This document shows, piece after piece, positions 19,281 to 26,609 of a stretch of DNA of 64,000 nucleotides. Source of the DNA: Phytopseudomonas dryadis (GTDB lineage: Bacteria > Pseudomonadota > Gammaproteobacteria > Pseudomonadales > Pseudomonadaceae); the NCBI RefSeq assembly GCF_004327355.1, contig NZ_QJUM01000001.1:1-64000 (forward strand), given 5' to 3'. Numbering within the stretch: position 1 is the first letter of the stretch; each line of letters opens with the position of its first letter. Made by a program: the position numbers and the translations under genes. The notes under the pieces were generated by a model. That model was not told the DNA's origin and did not search any database. It saw only the letters and a program-made list of their open reading frames with translations.

Positions 19281-19481
19281 ACGTCGCTTGCGACGGCCCG
19301 AAGGGTACCTCCAGGGAATGGCAGGCCATAAAAAATGGTCGGGAGCCATTTTTAACGCCGCTTGCGACGGCCCGAAGGGTGGCCGCCAGGGATGGCAGGC
19401 CATAAAAAATGGCCGGGAGTCATTTTTAACGTCGCTTGCGACGGCCCGAAGGGTGGCCGCCAGGGATGGCAGGCCATAAAA
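19281..19481. repeat. Tandem repeat, 74-bp unit, 2.7 copies
   Basis: Units start at 19281, 19355 and 19429, exactly 74 bp apart; the third is cut short at about 19481, where it merges into the terminator of the SCP2 gene. Each unit opens with the palindrome CGTCGCTTGCGACG (CGCCGCTTGCGACG in unit 2) and holds GCAGGCCATAAAAAATGG followed by a complementary CCATTTTTA or TCATTTTTA. The latter can fold into an A/T-flanked hairpin that resembles a bidirectional terminator. Units 2 and 3 are nearly identical and unit 1 is more diverged. Since 74 is not a multiple of three, the reading frames across it shift at every unit and the array is not coding. Confidence 0.9.
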
Positions 19482-19507
19482 AAACCGGAATCCTCAGACT
19501 CCGGTTT
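19482..19507 (-). terminator. Intrinsic terminator of the SCP2 gene
   Basis: Perfect 8-bp arms AAACCGGA (19482-19489) and TCCGGTTT (19500-19507) with a 10-nt loop. On the minus strand the hairpin is followed by a run of seven or more T, so it is a good rho-independent terminator for the gene ending at 19538. Confidence 0.85.
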
Positions 19508-19537
19508 CAGGCACACGGCAAGCGGCCGCCCGCTGAC

Positions 19538-19849
19538 TCAGACCGGGAACAGCTCGCCCAGCTTCATGGCCAGCATCATGTCGCCTTCGGCGCGCAGCTT
19601 GCCGGCCATGAAGGCCTGCATGCCGTCGGTTTCGCCGCTGGTGATGCCCTTGAGGGTTTCCTTGTCCATGATCAGGGTGACGTTGGCGTCCGGGCTGTCG
19701 CCCTGCTTGACGTCGCAGGTGCCGTCCTTGACGACCAGGTAGTGGTTCTCGCCATCTTCGATGTTGAACTGGAAGACCAGGTCCAGGCCGGCGGCGGCAC
19801 TGGAGTTGAACTTGGCCTGCATGGTTTGGACGATGTCTGCAACGCTCAT
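19538..19849 (-). CDS. SCP2 sterol-carrier domain protein
   Basis: A 103-aa single-domain SCP2 protein. The sequence follows the family closely: an N-terminal helix (VADIVQTMQAKFN), the central beta-sheet with LVFQFNIEDGENHYLVVKDG, and the C-terminal part FMAGKLRAEGDMMLAMKLGELF. Such proteins bind acyl-CoAs or other lipids in a hydrophobic tunnel. It is preceded on the minus strand by the histidine phosphatase gene (59-bp gap) and ends in a good terminator, so the two likely form a short operon. Function beyond lipid binding is not known. Confidence 0.92.
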   Translation of the reverse strand: MSVADIVQTMQAKFNSSAAAGLDLVFQFNIEDGENHYLVVKDGTCDVKQGDSPDANVTLIMDKETLKGITSGETDGMQAFMAGKLRAEGDMMLAMKLGELFPV

Positions 19850-19908
19850 GGTGTTTTCCTTTGTTTTCGGGTTTTTCTCGCACCCTCACGGGCGCAGTGG
19901 GCCGGCGC

Positions 19909-20607
19909 TCAGCGGTAGGTAATGAGCGACGGCGTCTTCAACAGCTGTAAATGCGCATGGCTGTTGAAGGAAGCCAGGGTCACCTGCTCGCCGCGGAACT
20001 TAAGGCAGCTTAGCGAGGTGTTGACGATTTGCCAGTTGAGCTGGAAAGCGCTGCTGACCGGTATATCGGTCAGCAGGTGCAGCAGCGCGGTAATGGTGCC
20101 GCCCGAGGTGAACACGGCGATGCGCTGACCGTCGTGGGCAGCCGCCAGCAGCCGCTCGAGCCCGCCGCGTACCTGCTCGAGAAAGGCCTGCCAGCTCTGC
20201 AGGGCGGGTTCGTTGTAGTCGCCACCGATCCAGGTATCCAGCAGCCGGGCGAACAGGCGTTGGAACTCGGCGCGGTTGTGCGCGGCATTGCGCATGATGT
20301 GCAGGGCGTCGGGTTCGTGGGGCAACAGCGCGGGAAGCAGGGTGCGGATCACCGCTTCGGCGTCGAATTCGTTGAAGGCGGCATCGATGGCCAGCGCTGG
20401 CGCTTCCGGCAATTGTTGCAGGGCGATGCTGGCGGTGTGTTTCTGCCTGAGCAGGTCGCCGCTGATGGCGTGATCCAGTTGCAGTCCGGTCTCGGCGAGG
20501 TAGGCACCCAGCACTTCGGCCTGACGGATACCGATGGGCGACAGCACATCGTAGTCATCCGCGCCGAACGAGGCCTGGCCATGTCGAATCAGGTAGATGC
20601 TGCCCAC
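19909..20607 (-). CDS. Histidine phosphatase family protein
   Basis: A 232-aa phosphoglycerate-mutase-like phosphatase. The catalytic RHG motif is near the N-terminus (VGSIYLIRHGQASFG), and the second catalytic histidine is expected in the later segment FTSGGTITALLH; this branch carries S/G instead of the usual GH there, so activity should be treated with care. The GTG start at 20607 is preferred over the GTG at 20658, because the latter lies inside the candidate promoter at 20643-20671 and because homologues begin at GSIYLIRHG. It probably shares a transcript with the SCP2 gene. Confidence 0.85.
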   Translation of the reverse strand: MGSIYLIRHGQASFGADDYDVLSPIGIRQAEVLGAYLAETGLQLDHAISGDLLRQKHTASIALQQLPEAPALAIDAAFNEFDAEAVIRTLLPALLPHEPDALHIMRNAAHNRAEFQRLFARLLDTWIGGDYNEPALQSWQAFLEQVRGGLERLLAAAHDGQRIAVFTSGGTITALLHLLTDIPVSSAFQLNWQIVNTSLSCLKFRGEQVTLASFNSHAHLQLLKTPSLITYR

Positions 20608-20642
20608 GTTCGCCGCGATCCCGGTGCCTTGAATGTCTGGCG

Positions 20643-20671
20643 AGGTTATGAGGATCACCTGGGGCTGTCAA
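20643..20671 (-). promoter_or_regulatory. Candidate sigma-70 promoter for the histidine phosphatase/SCP2 pair
   Basis: On the minus strand a perfect -35 TTGACA (20666-20671) is followed after 17 bp by TAACCT (20643-20648), a weak -10. Transcription would start near 20636, leaving about 29 nt before the GTG at 20607. The motif supports the shorter protein start. The -10 is poor, so the call is tentative. Confidence 0.4.
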
Positions 20672-20818
20672 CGAAAAAACATACGCTTGTTTGAATCCTC
20701 TCCGGCCGCCGTCGCCGCCGATTCCAGGGCTGCTGGCCGTGCACCTGTGGCACCGGTATGCTTGGTCGAGGCGATGCCCGCGAGTCAGGGCATTGATATT
20801 TCGAATGAGGGGAAATGC

Positions 20819-21838
20819 GTGGAGTTTCTTGCTGATTACGCGGGCTTTCTGGCCAAGACCATCACCCTGGTGGTGGCCATCGTGGTGGTCCTGGTGACCC
20901 TGGCCGCCATACGTGGCCGCGGCCGTCGCAGTGCTGGGCAACTGCAGGTGACCAAGCTCAACGAGTTCTACAAGGATCTGCGCCAGCGCCTGGAGCAGTC
21001 GGTGCTGGACAAGGATCAGCTCAAGGCCCTGGGCAAGGAAGAAAGCAAGGCGGCCAAGCAGGCGAAGAAGAATCCGCCGCGTAAATCCCGTGTCTATGTG
21101 CTGGACTTCGAGGGCGATATCAAGGCCTCGGCCACCGACGGCCTGCGCCACGAGATCACCGCGTTGCTGAGCATGGCCACGCCCCAGGATGAAGTGGTGC
21201 TGCGCCTGGAGAGCGGCGGCGGCATGGTGCACAGCTACGGCCTGGCCTCTTCGCAACTGGCGCGCATCCGTCAGGCCGGGGTGCCGTTGACGGTGTGCAT
21301 CGACAAGGTTGCCGCCAGCGGCGGCTACATGATGGCCTGCATCGGCGAGAAGATCATTTCCGCGCCGTTCGCCATCCTCGGTTCGATCGGCGTGGTGGCC
21401 CAGCTGCCCAACGTCAACCGCCTGCTGAAGAAGCACGATATCGATTTCGAGGTACTGACCGCCGGCGAGTACAAGCGTACCCTGACGATCTTCGGCGAGA
21501 ACACCGAGAAGGGTCGGGAAAAATTCCAGGAAGATCTGGAAACCACCCATGAGCTGTTCAAGAACTTCGTGGCCCGCTACCGTCCCCAGCTGGAAATAGA
21601 CGAGATCGCCACTGGCGAGGTATGGCTGGGCATGGCCGCGCTGGAGAAACAACTGGTCGATGAGTTGAAGACCAGCGACGAATACCTGGCCGAGCGTGCC
21701 CGGGACGCCGAACTGTTCCAACTGCACTACGCACAGAAGAAATCCCTGCAGGAGCGTGTCGGCCTGGCCGCCAGTGTGGCGCTGGATCGTTTCGCCCTGA
21801 CCTGGTTGAGTCGGCTCAATCAGCAGCGTTTCTGGTAA
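20819..21838 (+). CDS. sohB: SohB, inner-membrane S49 family serine protease
   Basis: A 339-aa SppA/SohB-type protease. One N-terminal membrane anchor (FLAKTITLVVAIVVVLVTLA) is followed by a charged linker and the S49 domain. The catalytic serine is in KVAASGGYMMAC and the general-base lysine in AGEYKRTLTIFGE, as in SppA-type Ser-Lys dyads. It likely degrades membrane or signal-peptide fragments on the periplasmic face. The GTG start (VEFLADYAGFL) has GAGGGG 6-7 bases upstream; the longer open frame ahead of it has non-family sequence. Confidence 0.93.
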   Translation: MEFLADYAGFLAKTITLVVAIVVVLVTLAAIRGRGRRSAGQLQVTKLNEFYKDLRQRLEQSVLDKDQLKALGKEESKAAKQAKKNPPRKSRVYVLDFEGDIKASATDGLRHEITALLSMATPQDEVVLRLESGGGMVHSYGLASSQLARIRQAGVPLTVCIDKVAASGGYMMACIGEKIISAPFAILGSIGVVAQLPNVNRLLKKHDIDFEVLTAGEYKRTLTIFGENTEKGREKFQEDLETTHELFKNFVARYRPQLEIDEIATGEVWLGMAALEKQLVDELKTSDEYLAERARDAELFQLHYAQKKSLQERVGLAASVALDRFALTWLSRLNQQRFW

Positions 21839-21876
21839 TTGCGCAAACCCCGGCCAGCCGGATGGAGGAGGGCGAG

Positions 21877-22869
21877 ATGACAGGTTTCTTGGCACTACAG
21901 GCTTCAAGCAATGACGCAGGGCTGTTCGAGCAGCGGGTGATCGAACGGGATACCGACGACTTGCCGGCGGGTGAGTTGCTGATCCGCGTTCGCTACTCGT
22001 CGCTCAACTTCAAGGACGCCTTGTCGGCCAACGGCCTGCGCGGTGTGACACGGCAGTACCCGCATACGCCGGGTATCGATGCCGCCGGGGTGGTGGAGCA
22101 TTCCGCGGTGGCCGAGTTCAGCGTCGGCGATGAGGTGATCGTCACCGGTTATGACCTGGGCATGAACACGGCGGGGGGACATGGCCAGTACATCCGTATT
22201 CCGGCCAGTTGGGCGATCAAGCGGCCCCAGGGGCTATCGCTGCGTGATGCGATGATTCTCGGGACCGCCGGGCTGACGGCCGCGCTCTGCGTCGACAAGC
22301 TGGAGCAGGCGGGGCTGACCACGGACAACGGGCCGGTGCTGGTGACCGGCGCTTCCGGCGGCGTGGGCAGTATCGCCGTGGCGCTGCTCACCTCGCTCGG
22401 TTACCGCGTGGCGGCCGCGACCGGCAAGGCCGCACAGCACGACTTTCTGACCCGCCTCGGCGCCGAGCGGATCGTTGCCCGCAGCGAACTGCAGGGCGGT
22501 ACGGATCGCCCGCTGCTCAAGGAGCAGTGGGCGGGGGCCGTCGATACCGTCGGCGGGGACATTCTCTTCAATGTGCTCAAGGCCGTGCGTTATGGCGGCA
22601 GCGTGGCCTGCTGCGGGCTCACCGCCGGCGTGGAGTTCCAGGCCAGTGTGCTGCCGTTCATCCTGCGCGGCGTCAATCTGCTGGGGGTGGACTCGGTCGA
22701 GCTGCCGCTGGTGGTCAAGGCGTCGATGTGGGACAAGCTGTCGCTGCAGTGGAAGCTCGACGGCCTCGACGAGCTGGTCACCGAGGTGAGCCTGCAGCAG
22801 CTGCCGGAGGCCATTGCCCGCATTCTGCAAGGGGGCCAGGTTGGCCGCGTGCTGGTCAGGCTGGACTGA
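21877..22869 (+). CDS. YhdH/AcuI family quinone oxidoreductase (acrylyl-CoA reductase-like)
   Basis: A 330-aa zinc-independent MDR (medium-chain dehydrogenase/reductase). The N-terminal catalytic domain has YSSLNFKDALSANG and PHTPGIDAAGVV, both typical of YhdH/AcuI. The NADPH-binding Rossmann motif is VTGASGGVGSIAVALL, and the PEAIARILQGGQVGRVLV tail is also family-like. AcuI reduces acrylyl-CoA to propionyl-CoA with NADPH. Start at 21877 (MTGFLALQASS) has GGAGGAGGGCGAG just before it. It follows sohB by 38 bp and could share its transcript. The exact physiological substrate is not certain. Confidence 0.9.
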   Translation: MTGFLALQASSNDAGLFEQRVIERDTDDLPAGELLIRVRYSSLNFKDALSANGLRGVTRQYPHTPGIDAAGVVEHSAVAEFSVGDEVIVTGYDLGMNTAGGHGQYIRIPASWAIKRPQGLSLRDAMILGTAGLTAALCVDKLEQAGLTTDNGPVLVTGASGGVGSIAVALLTSLGYRVAAATGKAAQHDFLTRLGAERIVARSELQGGTDRPLLKEQWAGAVDTVGGDILFNVLKAVRYGGSVACCGLTAGVEFQASVLPFILRGVNLLGVDSVELPLVVKASMWDKLSLQWKLDGLDELVTEVSLQQLPEAIARILQGGQVGRVLVRLD

Positions 22870-22916
22870 GCCGTCAGTCAAGCGTTTGGCCCGCAAAACG
22901 GCGGTTTGCTCCGACC

Positions 22917-23253
22917 CTGTAGGAGCCGCGACCTCGCGGCGATTGGTGGCCGTGATACGCATCGTGGGACGGCCACCCTCGCATCGCGCTACACGGCGGG
23001 TGGCTTTCTGCAATCCTGTAGGAGCTGTCGCGCCGTAGGATGGGTCGGGCCGCCTAGGTGGCAACCCATCAATTGCCGATGGGTTGCCACCCATCCTACG
23101 AGGCCGCCCGTCCTGCAATTTCTACGCGCCTATAAATCAATGGGTTACCTGATGTTCGATAAGCGCTGCGACCCCGCAGCGAATGGCGGTTGCGCCACGG
23201 ATTTTTCGGGATGGCCGCAAGCGCATCGCGCCGAGGTCGACGCTCCTACACCG
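22917..23253. repeat. Mosaic of REP-like repeats in a 498-bp gene-free region
   Basis: The gap between the reductase and the DUF934 gene (22870-23367) has no credible gene. TGTAGGAGC begins at about 22917 (followed by CGCGACCTCGCGGCG) and again at about 23019 (followed by TGTCGCG), and an inverted copy (GCGCCGAGGTCGACGCTCCTACA) ends near 23253. Similar GGGAGCCGCGACCTCGCGGCG sequence occurs at 27223. These are Pseudomonas-type REP elements arranged head to head, with a separate large hairpin between them. Confidence 0.75.
23034..23100. repeat. Large perfect hairpin inside the REP mosaic
   Basis: An inner stem of 14 bp (23057-23070 GGTGGCAACCCATC with 23078-23091 GATGGGTTGCCACC, 7-nt loop) lies inside an alternative outer stem of 12 bp (23034-23045 CGTAGGATGGGT with 23089-23100 ACCCATCCTACG). 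The two stems share bases 23089-23091, so they compete at the edge. GTAGGATGGGT-type ends are a known feature of dispersed palindromes in pseudomonads. It could end transcription from the reductase gene or simply be a repeat. Confidence 0.7.
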
Positions 23254-23334
23254 GTGGCGGCTTGCCGCTCTTCTGCGCCCCCCTGCTAGTATGGGCCAGG
23301 GAGATGCGCGATCCTGTGAAGAGTCTGCAAATGA

Positions 23335-23361
23335 AGAGCCCCGCCAATTTGGCGGGGCTCT
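23335..23361 (-). terminator. Intrinsic-type terminator after the cysI-DUF934 operon
   Basis: A perfect palindrome AGAGCCCCGCC-AATTT-GGCGGGGCTCT with an 11-bp GC-rich stem lies 7 bp beyond the stop codon of the minus-strand gene. On the minus strand it is followed by TCATTTGC, a poor T-run, so termination may be partial or assisted. Confidence 0.7.
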
Positions 23362-23367
23362 CTGGTT

Positions 23368-23868
23368 TCAGCCGTGGCGGCGGCGGAACAGCGGCAGGGG
23401 CTGGTCGCTGGAGGCCTGATACACCTCGGAGAATTCCTCGAAGGCTTTCAGGGCGTCCTGCGGGTCCTTGTCCTCGCGCAGGGCGAAGGCATCGAAACCG
23501 CAGCGCTTGAGCGCCCACAACTGGTCGCGCAGCACGTCGCCGATGGCCCGTACTTCGCCCTTGTAGCCATAGCGGGTGCGCAGCAGGTAGGCGGTGGAGG
23601 AGTGGCGGCCATCGGTGAACGCCGGGAAATTCAGCGCGATGACCTGGAAGTTGTCCAGCTGATTGGCGATTTCCTCGATTTCCTCGTCCGCATCCAGCCA
23701 TACGCCCAGGCCGCCATCGCGGGCCTTGAGCGCATGACCGTGCTCCACCCACAGCGCCAGCGGCACGATCAGGTCGTCGCAGTTGGACAGTTCTTCCAGG
23801 GTGGTTTCCTTGGGCAGCAGGTGCCAGCTTTCGTCGACCACCTGGCCGTTCTTAATGATTCGCTGCAT
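23368..23868 (-). CDS. DUF934 protein, associated with sulfite reduction
   Basis: A 166-aa DUF934 (COG3749) protein. The core reads LDADEEIEEIANQLDNFQVIALNFPAFTDGR then GYKGEVRAIGDVLRDQLWALKRCGFDAF, the region by which the family is recognised. The gene overlaps the 3' end of cysI by 17 bp and the same pairing is found across pseudomonads and other proteobacteria, so it probably helps the siroheme-type sulfite reductase in some way, perhaps as an assembly or electron-delivery partner. No catalytic motif is visible and the biochemical role is unknown. Start MQRIIKNGQVVDES was chosen over an ATG 81 bases upstream that lies deep in cysI. Confidence 0.88.
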   Translation of the reverse strand: MQRIIKNGQVVDESWHLLPKETTLEELSNCDDLIVPLALWVEHGHALKARDGGLGVWLDADEEIEEIANQLDNFQVIALNFPAFTDGRHSSTAYLLRTRYGYKGEVRAIGDVLRDQLWALKRCGFDAFALREDKDPQDALKAFEEFSEVYQASSDQPLPLFRRRHG

Positions 23869-25510
23869 ATACGCGCTCCTTGAACGGGGCGACACCGATA
23901 CGGCGGAAGGTGTCGATGAAGCTTTCTTCCTCGGTGCGTTGCTCGACATAGACGTTGACGATCTTGTCGATCACGTCCGGCATGTCGTCCTGGGCGAAGG
24001 ACGGGCCGAGGATCTGCGCCAGGCTGGCGTCGCGGCCGGCGCTGCCGCCGAGGGACACCTGGTAGAACTCCTGGCCTTTCTTGTCCACCCCGAGGATGCC
24101 GATATGGCCGACGTGGTGGTGGCCGCAGGCGTTCATGCAGCCGGAGATGTTCAGGTCGATATCGCCGATGTCGAACAGGTAGTCGAGGTTGTCGAAACGG
24201 CGCTGGATGGCTTCGGCGACCGGGATCGACTTGGCGTTGGCCAGGGAGCAGAAGTCGCCGCCCGGGCAGCAGATGATATCGGTCAGCAGGCCCACGTTGG
24301 GCGTGGCGAAGCCCTGTTCGCGCAGTTCGCCCCACAGGCTGAACAGTTGCGCCTGCTCGACGTCGGCGAGGATGATGTTCTGGTTGTGGCTGTTGCGCAC
24401 CTCGCCGAAGCTGTAGCGGTCGGCCAGGTCGGCGATGGCGTCCAGCTGCTTGTCGGTGACGTCGCCGGGCGCCACGCCGGTGGGCTTGAGCGACAGGGTG
24501 ACCGCGACGTAGCCGGGCTTCTTGTGGGCGAAGGTGTTGCGCTGACGCCAGCGGGCGAAGCCCGGGTGCTCGGCGTCGAGCTGGGCGAGGGCCGCGTCTT
24601 CGTCGTTCAGGCTCTTGTACGTGGGGTCGACGAAGTGGGCGGCGACGCGCTGCACTTCTTCCTCGGTGAGGGTGGTGGGGCCGTCCTTCAGGTGGGCCCA
24701 CTCGGCCTCGACGCGCTCGGCGAAGACCTCCGGCGTCAGCGCCTTGACCAGGATCTTGATCCGCGCCTTGTACTTGTTGTCGCGCCGGCCGTAGCGGTTG
24801 TACACGCGCAGGATGGCGTCGAGGTAGCTGATCAGGTGCTTCCAGGGCAGGAATTCATTGATGAAGCTGCCGACGATCGGGGTACGGCCCAGGCCGCCGC
24901 CGACGGAAACGCGGAAGCCCAGCTCGCCAGCGTCGTTGCTCACCGCCTCCAGGCCGATGTCGTGCACCTCGATGGCGGCACGGTCGCCGACCGCGCCGTT
25001 GACGGCGATCTTGAACTTGCGCGGCAGGTGCGAGAATTCGGGGTGGAAGGTCGACCACTGGCGGATGATCTCGCACCAGGGGCGCGGATCGACCAGTTCG
25101 TCCTTGGCCACGCCGGCGAACTGGTCGGTGGTGGTGTTGCGGATGCAGTTGCCGCTGGTCTGGATCGCGTGCATCTGCACGGTGGCCAGCTCGGCGAGGA
25201 TTTCGGGCACGTCTTCCAGCTCCGGCCAGTTGAACTGCACGTTCTGACGGGTGCTGATGTGGGCGTAGCCCTTGTCGTAATCGCGGGCGATCTGCGCCAG
25301 CTTGCGGACCTGGGTGGACGACAGCAGGCCGTAGGGCACGGCAATGCGCAGCATCGGCGCGAAACGCTGGATGTACAGGCCGTTCTGCAGGCGCAGAGGG
25401 CGGAATTCTTCGCCACTCAGTTCGCCACTGAGGTAACGGCGGGTCTGGTCGCGGAATTGCTTGACGCGATCCTCGACGATTTGTTGGTCGTACTGGTCGT
25501 ATACGTACAT
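23852..25510 (-). CDS. cysI: Sulfite reductase, siroheme/4Fe-4S subunit (ferredoxin- or NADPH-linked)
   Basis: A 552-aa assimilatory sulfite/nitrite reductase-family protein with the two-fold repeated ferredoxin-like and siroheme domains. Cluster and heme ligands are C415 and C421 (ICCPGGDFC) with C458 and C462 (SGCMNACGHHHVGH). Substrate-binding basic residues are expected near ISTRQNVQF and TSGNCIRNTT. It reduces sulfite to sulfide for cysteine synthesis. No cysJ flavoprotein is next to it, as usual in pseudomonads, where a ferredoxin is thought to be the donor. It is followed by DUF934 in an operon and preceded by a 424-bp regulatory gap. Confidence 0.96.
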   Translation of the reverse strand: MYVYDQYDQQIVEDRVKQFRDQTRRYLSGELSGEEFRPLRLQNGLYIQRFAPMLRIAVPYGLLSSTQVRKLAQIARDYDKGYAHISTRQNVQFNWPELEDVPEILAELATVQMHAIQTSGNCIRNTTTDQFAGVAKDELVDPRPWCEIIRQWSTFHPEFSHLPRKFKIAVNGAVGDRAAIEVHDIGLEAVSNDAGELGFRVSVGGGLGRTPIVGSFINEFLPWKHLISYLDAILRVYNRYGRRDNKYKARIKILVKALTPEVFAERVEAEWAHLKDGPTTLTEEEVQRVAAHFVDPTYKSLNDEDAALAQLDAEHPGFARWRQRNTFAHKKPGYVAVTLSLKPTGVAPGDVTDKQLDAIADLADRYSFGEVRNSHNQNIILADVEQAQLFSLWGELREQGFATPNVGLLTDIICCPGGDFCSLANAKSIPVAEAIQRRFDNLDYLFDIGDIDLNISGCMNACGHHHVGHIGILGVDKKGQEFYQVSLGGSAGRDASLAQILGPSFAQDDMPDVIDKIVNVYVEQRTEEESFIDTFRRIGVAPFKERVYAANH

Positions 25511-25934
25511 GGAGAATCCTGTTATCAGGCTGCTTGCCAGATCGGTGAAAGGCTACTGCGCGCAGCCACGTGGTGTGGAAGTTATCCGGGGTATCGCCCA
25601 TGCAGTGCCCGTGCATGGCGTCTCCTCGATAAATTCGTCCCTGGCTGGTCGTCGCTCGCTACGTCTTCGATGACCTGTTACAGCAAATCTGCGCGCACGG
25701 CCGCGCACTCCAGGCGGAGCCGGGGGAAGATACCAGTTCAGGGTTATGCGCAAAAGTGAAGTTTAAGTATATGGAAAGAACTTTTGCTGCTAACCCGGAC
25801 TTGAAGCATAACTGCGCCGGTTGAGCCGCCGGCAAAGCTGGTCTTAACTCAGTCTGACGCCTTCCCGAGCCTTGCGGTATTAGTGGGAAGCGTTCGCGAA
25901 TGAGCCAGCCATAACGCCAAGAACGAGGCCATCG
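25511..25934. other. Divergent intergenic region upstream of cysI
   Basis: No gene is evident in this 424-bp gap. A palindrome with arms GCCCATGCA and TGCATGGC lies at about 25597-25620, roughly 90-110 nt ahead of the cysI start, and could fold in the cysI leader. An AT-rich stretch at 25745-25800 contains TATACT on the minus strand, which may be the -10 of a cysI promoter lacking a good -35, as expected for an activator-dependent (CysB-type) promoter. I cannot identify a CysB site. Confidence 0.5.
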
Positions 25935-26057
25935 ATGAGCGAGCATGACGACTCCGAAAACCGCCACAGCCGCGACAGCGTGGTCGACGCCAGGGCGATC
26001 TTCGCGCTGATCCTGATCGTGGTGATCAGCGCCGTGTATTGGGTCAGCCACCAATAG
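25935..26057 (+). CDS. Small single-pass membrane protein, 40 aa
   Basis: ATG at 25935 to TAG at 26057. The protein has a charged N-terminus (MSEHDDSENRHSRDSVVDAR), followed by one membrane helix (AIFALILIVVISAVYWVSHQ) at the very C-terminus, which looks like a tail anchor. The pattern of polar head and single helix with no frameshift suggests a real small protein. It converges with the DUF2970 gene, whose end is 8 bp away. Function unknown; no clear ribosome-binding site beyond GAGGCC 10 bases upstream. Confidence 0.65.
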   Translation: MSEHDDSENRHSRDSVVDARAIFALILIVVISAVYWVSHQ

Positions 26058-26065
26058 CAGGCCTG

Positions 26066-26287
26066 TCACAGGCCGGCGAAGTACAGCACCAGTTGCACCA
26101 CGCCGATGATCAGCAGCACGAACAGCGCGGTAAACGAAACCCCCAGGATAATGAAATGGCTGGGTTTGCCGCGGCTGAAATCGCGGCTGCGGTTCTTCGC
26201 GCTTTGCACGCCCAGCGCCGCGGCCAGCACGCTGTGCAGCATCTCGCGCAGGCTCAGGGGCGCGTTGTCGTCCTCAGGTTCGCTCAT
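26066..26287 (-). CDS. DUF2970 family small membrane protein
   Basis: A 73-aa protein. The N-terminal amphipathic part (LREMLHSVLAAALGVQSAKNRSRDF) is followed by the family motif GKPSHFIILG and a C-terminal membrane helix (VSFTALFVLLIIGVVQLVLYF). DUF2970 proteins are small, single-pass and of unknown role. It is convergent with the 40-aa protein gene; its start is 25 bp from the MITE-like element. Confidence 0.85.
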   Translation of the reverse strand: MSEPEDDNAPLSLREMLHSVLAAALGVQSAKNRSRDFSRGKPSHFIILGVSFTALFVLLIIGVVQLVLYFAGL

Positions 26288-26312
26288 GGGGCCTCCCTTT
26301 TAGCTTTCAGCC

Positions 26313-26580
26313 TAGGGTCTGTTGACGTTTCACGCACGCCGCGCCGGAGTCCGTTTTGCCGCGAGGCAAGGCACGAGCCGCGAAGTTTAGCGGGCTAAAT
26401 GAGCCGGCGAGAAACGCAGCATCGCGGCAAAACGGGCCCGGCCCTGCGGGTTGCGCGGGAAATCTCGCCATGCGTTGTTGGAGGACTTGGCAAGGGAACA
26501 ACCATTACCGGCGTCCTCCGCCTAGCCTGGCGAGATTTCTCGCGGCAACGCGGCTCGCGCTGAAACGTCAACAGACCCTA
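26313..26580. mobile_element. MITE-like element, 268 bp, perfect 20-bp terminal inverted repeats
   Basis: The ends are TAGGGTCTGTTGACGTTTCA (26313-26332) and its exact reverse complement (26561-26580). CTAG occurs at both junctions (26312-26315, 26578-26581), compatible with an IS5-type target duplication. There is no open frame for a transposase. Inside are two independent stem-loops: 14-bp arms at 26351-26364 and 26422-26435 (with a nested TTTAGC/GCTAAA stem at 26386-26399), and 12-bp arms at 26459-26470 and 26528-26539 (with nested GGAGGAC/GTCCTCC). The element is consistent with a non-autonomous transposon derivative. I cannot name the parent IS. Confidence 0.75.
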
Positions 26581-26609
26581 GCTGCCCACCCGTCATTGCA
26601 ACAGTGCCG

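Noticed and set aside
19281..19481. Possible CRISPR array
   Set aside because: The units abut with no unique spacers between repeats, there are fewer than three full copies, and no cas genes are present.
19288..19742. Short plus-strand proteins beginning MRRPEG across the 74-bp repeat
   Set aside because: The unit length is not a multiple of three, so the three frames are the same DNA in shifted phase; two of them also run antisense into the SCP2 gene.
20608..20658. Earlier GTG start for the histidine phosphatase
   Set aside because: It falls within a candidate promoter, and the added residues precede the conserved start GSIYLIRHG.
25511..25616. Leader peptide upstream of cysI
   Set aside because: The minus-strand frame from 25616 runs on out of frame through cysI without a stop, so no short leader peptide is defined.
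26313..26580. Complete insertion sequence
   Set aside because: At 268 bp it has no room for a transposase and no open frame of that type; it is called MITE-like instead.
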